Shown here piece by piece: positions 1 through 5,728 of a DNA stretch of 5,728 nt. Positions within the stretch are counted from its first letter, which is position 1. Every line of letters begins with the position of its first letter. The notes beneath the pieces were generated by a model. It searched no databases. It was not told where the DNA came from and saw only the letters and a list, made by a program, of their open reading frames with translations. Made by a program: the position numbers and the translations under genes. Source of the DNA: Acidiferrobacter sp. (lineage in GTDB: Bacteria; Pseudomonadota; Gammaproteobacteria; Arenicellales; UBA868); NCBI GenBank assembly GCA_002694065.1, contig NZKZ01000054.1, positions 1 to 5,728 of the forward strand, written 5' to 3'.

Positions 1-1120
1 CCAGATCAAATAACACCGAGATGGCCGAAGGGGTGTTGAAGTCATCTTCGAGCGCCCGGTCAAATTCTTCGTCAAAGGTGCTGTTGGGTTTGGCGTCAGA
101 CTCCCCGGCGCCCGCTTCCTCACGAACCTTGAACAGCGCCCCATACATTCGATCAAGACCGGCTCTTGCCTGATCCATCACTTCTGTAGAGAAATTCAGT
201 GGACTTCTGTAATGGCTTAGCAGCATAAGAAAGCGAATCACCTCTCCGGCGCGTGCAGGATTGTCATCCTGCCCCACCAGATCCCGAATCGTAAAGAAAT
301 TGCCTAATGACTTGGACATCTTCTCTTCATCGATCTGCACGAATCCATTGTGCATCCAGGTATTGACGAATCGAGACCCGGTTGCGCCTTCCGTCTGTGC
401 AATCTCATTTTCATGATGCGGAAAGCGAAGATCCATACCCCCACCGTGAATATCGAAATGCTCGCCCAGACATTTGGTCGACATAGCCGAGCACTCGATG
501 TGCCAACCCGGCCTGCCCTCTCCCCATGGCGAACTCCACATTGGCTCTCCTGGTTTCGCCCGTTTCCACAATACAAAATCCAGAGGGTCATCCTTGGACT
601 CGTCTTTCTCAACGCGGGCACCCGCCTGGAGGTCGTCAAGGGAACGCCCTGAGAGCGCGCCATAGGTCTCGAATTCACGAACCCTAAAATAGACGTCCCC
701 GTTTTCTCCCTGATACGCCAACCCCCGTTGCTCAAGCCTTTGGATCAACTCAATAATCTCGGAAATGTGGCCCGTCGCGCGAGGCTCCTGATCTGGGGGC
801 GCGACATTCAGAATACGTTCATCCTCATGCATCGCATCAATGAATCGCTCTGTAAGGTCGGTAAAGGGCTCGTCCACTTCCGCCGCGCGCGAGATAATCT
901 TGTCATCTATATCCGTAATGTTTCGCACATAATCCACCTGATACCCCCAGCCTCTTAAAGCCCGCACCACCATATCGAACACCACCAGCACCCGGGCGTG
1001 ACCAAGATGGCAATAGTCGTAAACGGTCATCCCACAGACGTATATCCCTACTCTTCCGGGAACGAGAGGCTCAAAAACCTCTTTTTTGCGCGTCAAACTA
1101 TTGTAGATTTGGAGTCCCAT
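1..1120 (-). CDS. cysS: Cysteine--tRNA ligase (cysteinyl-tRNA synthetase), C-terminus cut by window edge
   Basis: This cytoplasmic class I aminoacyl-tRNA synthetase activates cysteine with ATP and charges tRNA-Cys. I translated 373 codons from ATG at 1120; the frame is open to the left edge. Visible marks are the HIGH-type motif HLGH (residues 38-41), the KMSKS loop (267-271) and the segment GWHIECSAM. The expected zinc ligands are Cys29, Cys210, His235 and Glu239, each one position off the E. coli ligands C28, C209, H234 and E238. The E. coli enzyme has 461 residues, so roughly 90 C-terminal residues, mostly the tRNA-binding helical region, are missing here. The start MGLQIYNSLTRKKE matches the family N-terminus and has AGGA (1128-1131) seven bases upstream. 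The gene is divergent from lpxH. There is no sign of a frameshift. Confidence 0.97.
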   Translation of the reverse strand, partial: MGLQIYNSLTRKKEVFEPLVPGRVGIYVCGMTVYDYCHLGHARVLVVFDMVVRALRGWGYQVDYVRNITDIDDKIISRAAEVDEPFTDLTERFIDAMHEDERILNVAPPDQEPRATGHISEIIELIQRLEQRGLAYQGENGDVYFRVREFETYGALSGRSLDDLQAGARVEKDESKDDPLDFVLWKRAKPGEPMWSSPWGEGRPGWHIECSAMSTKCLGEHFDIHGGGMDLRFPHHENEIAQTEGATGSRFVNTWMHNGFVQIDEEKMSKSLGNFFTIRDLVGQDDNPARAGEVIRFLMLLSHYRSPLNFSTEVMDQARAGLDRMYGALFKVREEAGAGESDAKPNSTFDEEFDRALEDDFNTPSAISVLFDL

Positions 1121-1127
1121 GCCATCG

Positions 1128-1131
1128 TCCT
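1128..1131 (-). promoter_or_regulatory. Ribosome binding site of cysS
   Basis: On the minus strand AGGA lies seven bases before the ATG at 1120. It supports this start over a TTG further upstream in the same open frame (1177). Confidence 0.55.
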
Positions 1132-1148
1132 GATCAAGGGGGTGGCGA

Positions 1149-1177
1149 ATGGTAACGAAATGCTGCGCGTTCTCCAA
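1149..1177 (-). promoter_or_regulatory. Possible sigma-70 promoter for cysS (weak)
   Basis: Reading the minus strand, TTGGAG (1177-1172) matches three of six bases of the -35 consensus. A 17-base spacer separates it from TACCAT (1154-1149), which matches four of six bases of the -10 consensus. Transcription would begin about 20 bases before the cysS ATG. Matches this weak occur by chance, so this is only a candidate; the optimal spacing and the position in the divergent gap are its main support. Confidence 0.2.
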
Positions 1178-1219
1178 CTCGCCAACGGGCCCATTTTGTT
1201 GCCGATCCCGAAAACCTTT

Positions 1220-1226
1220 GAGAAAG
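1220..1226 (+). promoter_or_regulatory. Ribosome binding site of lpxH
   Basis: The purine-rich GAGAAAG lies four bases before the TTG at 1231, with its GAG eight bases before. It follows directly on an in-frame TGA at 1219-1221, so translation cannot begin further upstream in this frame. It supports TTG as the start codon. Confidence 0.45.
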
Positions 1227-1230
1227 CATC

Positions 1231-1965
1231 TTGATCCACCTGATCTCCGACCTCCATCTGAGCCCGGACCACCCGGAGGTCTTCAAGCATTTCGAGAGGT
1301 ATCTTACCGGCCTCGAGGCCAAAGATGATCTTTATATTCTTGGAGATCTCTTCGAGTACTGGTTGGGTGATGACGCCGTGGACTTTCTCGGACACAATGA
1401 GGCGGCGCGACTCTTGGCTTCCCTATCCAACCGCGGCATCAGGATCTTTTTCCTTTCTGGCAATCGTGACTTTCTCTTGGGGGAAAAGTTTGCCGATCAA
1501 TGCGGGATTCAACTCATCGCGGACGAACACATTCTTGAGCTGGGAAGACGGCGGGTTCTGCTGATGCACGGCGACAGTTTATGTACCGACGATCTTCCTC
1601 ATCAAAAATTCCGGGCAATGGTTCGATCCCCAGACTGGCAAAAAACATTTCTGGATAAATCTATTGCGGAACGCGACGGGCTTGCCAAACTGGCTCGTTA
1701 TCGCAGCGAGGACGGCAAGACTCAAAAAAGCTTGGACATCATGGATGTGAACCCGCAGGCCGTGCAGGAAGTTATTGCTGCGCATGACGCTGAGATACTC
1801 ATTCACGGGCATACGCACCGCCCCGCCATTCACCCGGTGGCGCGCCCAGAACCTGCCTACCGCATCGTGCTGGGAGACTGGACGCCTGAGCCTAGTTGGA
1901 TCCGACTGAGCGAAGAGGGAGCCGAGCTGGCTTTTTCAGATAGCTCGGAGCGACTGGATTTCTAA
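1231..1965 (+). CDS. lpxH: UDP-2,3-diacylglucosamine diphosphatase LpxH
   Basis: LpxH is a Mn-dependent, membrane-associated hydrolase of the calcineurin-like metallophosphoesterase family. It cleaves UDP-2,3-diacylglucosamine to lipid X and UMP, the fourth step of lipid A synthesis. The 244-residue product has the whole metal-binding set: SDLHL (Asp7, His9), LGDLFE (Asp39), GNRD (Asn78, Arg79), MHGD (His113) and IHGHTHRP (His194, His196). Each lies within one or two residues of its E. coli equivalent, and the length is close to the 240 of E. coli. SLDIMDVN and CTDD are also LpxH-typical, which separates it from LpxI and LpxG. The start is TTG: the metal motif begins at residue 6, and an in-frame TGA at 1219-1221 leaves no ATG or GTG upstream. 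The gene converges on purF with a 20-base gap. Confidence 0.96.
   Translation: MIHLISDLHLSPDHPEVFKHFERYLTGLEAKDDLYILGDLFEYWLGDDAVDFLGHNEAARLLASLSNRGIRIFFLSGNRDFLLGEKFADQCGIQLIADEHILELGRRRVLLMHGDSLCTDDLPHQKFRAMVRSPDWQKTFLDKSIAERDGLAKLARYRSEDGKTQKSLDIMDVNPQAVQEVIAAHDAEILIHGHTHRPAIHPVARPEPAYRIVLGDWTPEPSWIRLSEEGAELAFSDSSERLDF
1922..1948. repeat. Inverted repeat at the 3' end of lpxH
   Basis: CCGAGCT (1922-1928) is repeated inverted as AGCTCGG (1942-1948): seven perfect base pairs around a 13-base loop that contains a T5 run. It lies in the last codons of lpxH, just before the convergent end of purF. Neither strand shows a U-tract straight after the stem, so it is not a standard intrinsic terminator. 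It might fold at the mRNA 3' end or be chance. Confidence 0.3.
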
Positions 1966-1985
1966 CATAGGCCGCGCCGATGTCC

Positions 1986-3503
1986 TCAGTGGTAAGCGCT
2001 GATCTCCGCGACATCAAGCGCTTCGGTTCTTTGGGCTTTAGCCTGATCACTGCGAGCTCCCGCCACCGTCTGCAAAAAATCGGCGCTGACATTGCCAGTG
2101 ATGTAGCGCCCATCAAAGCATGAGGCATCGACACGACTTATCCCGGGATTCCCCTCACGAACCGCATCGATCAAATCCTCAAGGCGCTGATAGAGCAGCC
2201 AATCCGCTCCGATAAACTGGCCGATCTCCTCATCTGTCCTGCCGTTGGCGACAAGTTCCGAGCGCGAAGGCATATCTATGCCGTAGACATTGGCGTAGCG
2301 GACAGGCGGCGCGGCGGAGGCGAAATAGACTTTCTTGGCACCCGCGTCGCGAGCCATCTGAATGATCTGTTTGGAGGTAGTGCCTCGAACGATGGAATCA
2401 TCAACCAGGAGCACATTTTTGCCGCGGAACTCCAGATCGATGGCGTTCAGCTTTTGTCGGACCGATTTCTGTCTCTGCGCCTGACCCGGCATTATGAAGG
2501 TTCGCCCAATATACCGATTCTTGATAAACCCCTCACGGTATTTAAGTCCTGCCACATTGGCTAACTGCAGCGCAGACGTTCGACTGGTGTCAGGGATGGG
2601 GATGACGACATCGATATCATGATCGGGCCAGGCCTTGAGCATATGCTCAGCCAGTTTCTCACCCATTCTCAGCCGGCTCTTGTATACCGCGACATCATCC
2701 ATGATCGAGTCAGGCCGGGCCAAATAAACGTATTCAAAGAGGCACGGAGTCAATTCCGTTTGAGACGCGCAGATTTCCCGCTCAATAGTGCCATCCATCT
2801 TGATCACGACCGCCTCTCCGGGAGCGATATCCCCCAAGGACCGGTATCCGAGCACATCCAACGCCACACTTTCAGAGGCCGCCATGACAGAACGTCCTTC
2901 TCCATCGGCACGCTCGCCCAGCACCAGCGGCCGAATACCATAAGGATCCCGAAACGCCACCAGCCCGTAACCCACGATCATTGCCACCACAGCGTAGGCC
3001 CCCTGGCACCGCTCATGCAGTCGGCGGACGGCGTCGAACACGTTTCGGGTTTGGAGCACCGCATCCCCTCCTCGAACAAATTCCATGAGCTCATGCGCAA
3101 ATACATTCAGCAACACTTCAGAATCTGAACCCGTATTGATTTGCCTCAAATCATCTTGAAATAACTCCTCACCGAGCTCTCGCGCGTTGATGAGATTCCC
3201 GTTGTGCCCCAACGCGAGGCCAAACGGGGAGTTGACATAGAATGGCTGGGCCTCCGAGCGGTTATCCCCTCCTGCGGTCGGGTATCGCACGTGACCCAGC
3301 CCCATATTGCCTTCCAACTGAAGCATGTGCCGCGTCTGAAACACATCACGTACCAGACCACTGTCTTTGCGCAGGAAAACCCGTCGACCGTCACAGGTCA
3401 TAATGCCCGCTGCATCCTGCCCTCGATGCTGAACGACCGTCAGCGCATCATAAATTCTCTGGTTAACGGGACTGTTCCCGACAATACCGACGACACCACA
3501 CAT
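1986..3503 (-). CDS. purF: Amidophosphoribosyltransferase PurF
   Basis: PurF catalyses the committed step of de novo purine synthesis in the cytoplasm: PRPP, glutamine and water give 5-phosphoribosylamine, glutamate and pyrophosphate. The product has 505 residues, the same as E. coli. The N-terminal class II (Ntn) glutaminase domain opens with MCGVVGIVGN, so Cys2 is the nucleophile once Met is removed. It also shows QHRGQDAAGI (25-34), HVRYPTAGG (71-79), GHNGN (99-103) and SDSE (126-129). The phosphoribosyltransferase domain carries the PRPP loop VLLVDDSIVRGTT (364-376) and YGIDMPSRSELVA (407-419). There is no propeptide before Cys2 and no cysteine cluster of the Bacillus Fe-S type. The last 25 residues or so are the least recognisable part, as is usual. 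A strong AAAGGAG precedes the ATG. It lies 23 bases downstream of cvpA in the folC cluster. In enterics PurR represses this operon, but I see no PurR box here. Confidence 0.98.
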   Translation of the reverse strand: MCGVVGIVGNSPVNQRIYDALTVVQHRGQDAAGIMTCDGRRVFLRKDSGLVRDVFQTRHMLQLEGNMGLGHVRYPTAGGDNRSEAQPFYVNSPFGLALGHNGNLINARELGEELFQDDLRQINTGSDSEVLLNVFAHELMEFVRGGDAVLQTRNVFDAVRRLHERCQGAYAVVAMIVGYGLVAFRDPYGIRPLVLGERADGEGRSVMAASESVALDVLGYRSLGDIAPGEAVVIKMDGTIEREICASQTELTPCLFEYVYLARPDSIMDDVAVYKSRLRMGEKLAEHMLKAWPDHDIDVVIPIPDTSRTSALQLANVAGLKYREGFIKNRYIGRTFIMPGQAQRQKSVRQKLNAIDLEFRGKNVLLVDDSIVRGTTSKQIIQMARDAGAKKVYFASAAPPVRYANVYGIDMPSRSELVANGRTDEEIGQFIGADWLLYQRLEDLIDAVREGNPGISRVDASCFDGRYITGNVSADFLQTVAGARSDQAKAQRTEALDVAEISAYH

Positions 3504-3514
3504 GGTCAGGCCTT

Positions 3515-3521
3515 CTCCTTT
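3515..3521 (-). promoter_or_regulatory. Ribosome binding site of purF
   Basis: AAAGGAG on the minus strand ends 11 bases before the purF ATG, and the overlapping GAGAAGG (3511-3517) ends seven bases before it. It lies within the 23-base gap after cvpA, which fits translation of purF from a shared transcript. Confidence 0.65.
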
Positions 3522-3526
3522 AGGTG

Positions 3527-4054
3527 CTAATCTGCACTCCCCGAATTACCGGGCAATTCACCCTCCAACAACCCGGCTCCGAATCCTTCCAGCGTTCCCG
3601 CTGGGACGTAAGCTGCCATCCAATCCAATGCTCGATCAAACATGGGAATCATGGTCGAGGCATTGTACCAATCCTGTTCGACAGCACCGGTGTGACTTGC
3701 CAGGATCAATGCAGCCAACAGGATCACTACACCCCGGCCCAATCCAAACAATCCGCCCAGGATTCGATCGATACCGGCAAGGCCCGTTGCCTTGAAGACC
3801 TTGGCAATCAGGCTCGTCAAAACCATTAAAGCAACCAGCACGATGACGAACACCAAGACCGCTGAGACGGCTTGGGAAAGCGTTGGGTTTTGCAGTGCTC
3901 TATCGATTATCTCAGCGACGTTCGCGCTATACCGGTAGGCTATCCAAAACGCCAATACCCATGAAACCAACGAAAGCAGTTCGCGCAGGAGCCCACGAAA
4001 CAGACCGAACACAAGTGAAATCGCCATCACCGCGAGAATGACGATATCGACCAT
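3527..4054 (-). CDS. cvpA: CvpA family inner-membrane protein
   Basis: CvpA is an inner-membrane protein first described in E. coli as needed for colicin V production and encoded just before purF; its molecular function is unsettled. With the ATG at 4054 the product has 175 residues (E. coli about 162). Four hydrophobic segments are visible, at roughly residues 3-18, 24-42, 64-84 and 107-121. Family marks are MVDIVIL at the start, GLFRGLLRELLSLVSW (17-32) and GIDRILGGLFGLGRG (94-108). The C-terminal tail from about 125 is polar and probably cytoplasmic. I chose the ATG because known members enter the first membrane segment at once. A GTG at 4084 with AGG eight bases upstream would add ten residues, and I cannot exclude it. 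The gene lies between the SPOR gene and purF. Confidence 0.92.
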   Translation of the reverse strand: MVDIVILAVMAISLVFGLFRGLLRELLSLVSWVLAFWIAYRYSANVAEIIDRALQNPTLSQAVSAVLVFVIVLVALMVLTSLIAKVFKATGLAGIDRILGGLFGLGRGVVILLAALILASHTGAVEQDWYNASTMIPMFDRALDWMAAYVPAGTLEGFGAGLLEGELPGNSGSAD

Positions 4055-4105
4055 AGCGGGTCCGGAGCCGGCAACGTCGGTCACTGTGCCGACCTGTGCA
4101 CGTTT

Positions 4106-4120
4106 AACAACGGCGTCGTT
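4106..4120 (-). other. Small hairpin after the SPOR gene stop codon
   Basis: On the minus strand AACGAC GCC GTTGTT could fold into six pairs, one of them G-U, around a three-base loop, starting at the base after the stop codon. No U-tract follows, so it is not a typical terminator. It could be a processing or stabilising element inside the operon transcript, or chance. Confidence 0.2.
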
Positions 4121-4720
4121 TCAATTGACTTCGACGACAAAAGCTGGTTCTCCGGGTACCAGCATAGCTTTCCCGCTTTCACGCTCGGCTGTCGCCAAGT
4201 CAGGGAACGGGCCGAGGAAAATACGAACCATAGCGCGTCCATTGATTTCTATCGTCTCTTGGCGTGACATCATTCCATTATCCGAAAGCAGATCGGCTCG
4301 CTTTTTCAGGTTCTCGGACTCGGAAAATACACCAACTCGAACCACCCAGCCCGTTTCTTTCCCAGACAGCACAGTCGCGCCGGACGCCGCTTCCGTACTG
4401 TCGCCCGTCCCAACGTCGTTCTGTGTGGATGATGCGCCTGAAGCGGGCGGTTCAGCATCATCACCTGGAGTTCGACTCTTCTGCTCAATGGAGTTATTCG
4501 GATCCGGGCTGCCGGAAGCTCTTGGCACATCCTCGGCGGGCCCAATAGAGGAAATGAATTCGCTTTTGGGCTCGGGAATAAGAGAGGATTTATCGATCGC
4601 TTGCTGCCCGTTTTGACCACCCAGCAGCCAGGGCAACAACAGCACCGGAACGGATAGAAGGATCACGGCCCCGGTGGCCCGATGCTTAAGATTAAACGGG
4701 GGCTCCGAGGTCGTTTCCAT
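4121..4720 (-). CDS. dedD: SPOR-domain membrane protein, DedD-like
   Basis: The product has 199 residues in the layout of DedD, a division-associated SPOR protein. It has a short cytoplasmic N-terminus with LKHRATGAVILL, one membrane segment (about 16-34), a long Pro/Ser/Gly/acidic linker (about 38-122) and a C-terminal SPOR domain (about 124-199). The SPOR domain shows GWVVRVGVFSE near its start and MVRIFLGPFPD at 164-174, the usual R-V/I-x-x-GPF element. SPOR domains bind denuded glycan strands at the septum, so a role in cell division is inferred from family and topology. The symbol rests mainly on position between folC and cvpA, because linker and domain sequences diverge strongly in this family. 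The ATG directly follows the folC TAA with no gap, which suggests translational coupling; only a weak GAGCGGG lies upstream. Confidence 0.88.
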   Translation of the reverse strand: METTSEPPFNLKHRATGAVILLSVPVLLLPWLLGGQNGQQAIDKSSLIPEPKSEFISSIGPAEDVPRASGSPDPNNSIEQKSRTPGDDAEPPASGASSTQNDVGTGDSTEAASGATVLSGKETGWVVRVGVFSESENLKKRADLLSDNGMMSRQETIEINGRAMVRIFLGPFPDLATAERESGKAMLVPGEPAFVVEVN

Positions 4721-5728
4721 TTATGCGACTGCCCGCTCTGAAACCTCAGGCAGTATATCACCCACGAGGTAAAACGAACCAAAGACCACTAACCGGTCAC
4801 CGTGTCGGCTCGCGGCGAGCGCGGCTCGATAACAAGCGCCCGGGGTTCGCCCTTCTGGAGAATCAATGACGGCTGAGTCAGTCAACGCAGACTTTAGTTC
4901 CTCGAAGGTTAACGCGCGGTCATCCTCCAGGGTTACGGGATACCAATAATCTACGACGGGGCGCATCACCTCAATAGCGGCGCCGATGTCCTTGTCCCTC
5001 AGCATGGCAAAAACCGCGCGGGTCTTGCCCGGAACATATTCATTACAAAGCGCTTCGGCCAAAGCGGCGACGGCCTCGAGGTTGTGCCCAACATCAAGCC
5101 AAATTGGAATCTCGCCGTCAATCCGTTCCTGACGACCCCGCACGGCCAGCCCCCGTAACGCATCGACATGCTCGGGCCCAACCGGCAGTGACTCTTCCAG
5201 CGATCGTACGGCCGCAAGCGCGCCGGCCAGGTTTCGCGTCTGGACCGGGCTGCCTGGATTTACCTCAAATTGTTCAAGAAAAGACCGACGATGCCAGTTT
5301 GGCCCCCCAGAGGAAAAGAAAGTCTTCCCTTGATCTGTTTTGACAGCAAAGTCACGATCTGAAAGCCGCCAGTCGCACTGCAAAACCGCGAGGCGATCGA
5401 GCACCGTCGCGGGAGGATTGGGGTCTGACACGATCGCCCGGCCGCGGTACCGCAGGATCCCTGCCTTCTCTCTTCCAATCGCTTCTCGAGAATCCCCGAG
5501 CCATGCCTGATGGTCGAGATCAATAGAGGTGATAACCGCGAGGTCGGGATCAACGGCGTTGACGGCATCCAATCTACCGCCCATCCCAACCTCCAGAATC
5601 CATATATCCAGCCTGGCTCGTGAAAACAGTTTGAAAGCTGCGAGAGTGCCAAACTCAAAATAGGTCAGCGGGATGGTGCCGCGTGCCGCGTCAACTGCCT
5701 GAAATGCCTGACAGAGTCGTTCAGCAGA
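4721..5728 (-). CDS. folC: Bifunctional dihydrofolate synthase/folylpolyglutamate synthase, N-terminus cut by window edge
   Basis: FolC is a cytoplasmic ATP-dependent Mur-ligase-type enzyme that adds glutamate to dihydropteroate and then extends tetrahydrofolate with further glutamates. The frame is open from the right edge to TAA at 4721, giving 335 residues; the first 95-100, including the GTNGKG P-loop, lie outside. Visible family marks, numbered from the edge, are LTYFEFGTL (21-29), LEVGMGGRLDAVN (45-57), DLDHQAWLGD with His73, and IGREKAGI with Lys88, the residue expected to be carbamylated. The C-terminal domain has LDVGHN (211-216), AMLRDKDI (241-248) and VVFGSFYLVGDI (314-325). LDVGHN followed by Leu differs from the DVAHNP common in the family. 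An internal ATG at 5584 is not the start, since conserved sequence continues upstream of it. It heads the visible cluster with the SPOR gene, cvpA and purF. Confidence 0.96.
   Translation of the reverse strand, partial: SAERLCQAFQAVDAARGTIPLTYFEFGTLAAFKLFSRARLDIWILEVGMGGRLDAVNAVDPDLAVITSIDLDHQAWLGDSREAIGREKAGILRYRGRAIVSDPNPPATVLDRLAVLQCDWRLSDRDFAVKTDQGKTFFSSGGPNWHRRSFLEQFEVNPGSPVQTRNLAGALAAVRSLEESLPVGPEHVDALRGLAVRGRQERIDGEIPIWLDVGHNLEAVAALAEALCNEYVPGKTRAVFAMLRDKDIGAAIEVMRPVVDYWYPVTLEDDRALTFEELKSALTDSAVIDSPEGRTPGACYRAALAASRHGDRLVVFGSFYLVGDILPEVSERAVA

Larger units (their letters stand above)
1121..1230. other. Divergent intergenic region between cysS and lpxH
   Basis: These 110 bases separate the start codons of two divergently read genes and must carry the promoter of cysS, and of lpxH too if lpxH is transcribed alone. 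I see no convincing -35/-10 pair for lpxH on the plus strand, no operator-like palindrome and no riboswitch. In E. coli ppiB sits between these two genes. No reading frame here resembles a cyclophilin, so ppiB is absent from this position. Confidence 0.6.

Noticed and set aside
304..735. A 143-codon minus-strand frame with an ATG start inside the cysS region.
   Set aside because: It is out of frame with the conserved cysS protein, which reads through the same bases with all its motifs intact.
998..1234. A plus-strand frame ending at the lpxH start (TGA at 1232-1234), resembling an upstream leader ORF.
   Set aside because: Most of it is antisense to conserved cysS codons. There is no recognisable protein and no clear ribosome binding site.
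1121..1282. The cysS frame stays open for 54 codons upstream of its ATG, with a possible TTG start at 1177.
   Set aside because: Family members begin at the MxLQIYN segment, the ATG has an AGGA at good spacing, and the extension runs antisense through the lpxH start. The open stretch is best read as chance.
2619..3128. A 169-codon open frame on the plus strand, antisense to purF.
   Set aside because: It lies wholly within the strongly conserved purF, has no recognisable domain and has the His/Arg/Pro-rich look of a shadow frame.
4085..4120. A possible PurR-type operator upstream of cvpA, as in the E. coli purF operon.
   Set aside because: The minus-strand sequence here shares only a few bases with the PUR box consensus. 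The short CGTT/AACG symmetry is too small to count.
4230..4480. A possible frameshift or domain loss in the diverged SPOR protein.
   Set aside because: The membrane segment, linker and SPOR domain follow in one frame at normal length. Linker divergence is usual for this family.

Overview
The window is a piece of bacterial chromosome carrying conserved housekeeping genes, most likely from a gammaproteobacterium. The evidence is the minus-strand order folC, dedD-like SPOR gene, cvpA, purF, which is the E. coli-type arrangement. It is supported by an LpxH-type UDP-diacylglucosamine hydrolase (a lipid A enzyme of Gram-negative bacteria) and an E. coli-type PurF of 505 residues with neither a propeptide nor an iron-sulfur insert. 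The base composition looks moderately GC-rich and even throughout. I cannot name a genus.

Layout: 1-1120 (minus) is cysS, cysteinyl-tRNA synthetase, whose C-terminal end lies beyond the left edge. 1121-1230 is a 110-base divergent intergenic region. 1231-1965 (plus) is lpxH, which begins at a TTG codon. After a 20-base convergent gap comes a tightly packed minus-strand cluster. In transcription order it is folC (4721-5728, N-terminus beyond the right edge), a SPOR-domain membrane protein of DedD type (4121-4720), cvpA (3527-4054, or to 4084 with a GTG start) and purF (1986-3503). The gaps inside this cluster are 0, 36-66 and 23 bases, so it is very probably one operon.

Functional logic: FolC makes and polyglutamylates folates, which supply one-carbon units to purine synthesis, and PurF catalyses the committed step of that pathway. 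CvpA is an inner-membrane protein long known to be co-transcribed with purF. The SPOR protein probably binds peptidoglycan at the division septum. CysS charges tRNA-Cys, and LpxH makes lipid X for lipid A.

No mobile element, CRISPR array, RNA gene or recent insertion was seen, and no stretch over 300 bases lacks a gene. I found no sign of an undescribed system. The points worth a second look are minor: the TTG start of lpxH, the absence of ppiB between cysS and lpxH, the cvpA start choice, an altered motif in FolC, and two small inverted repeats at gene ends.
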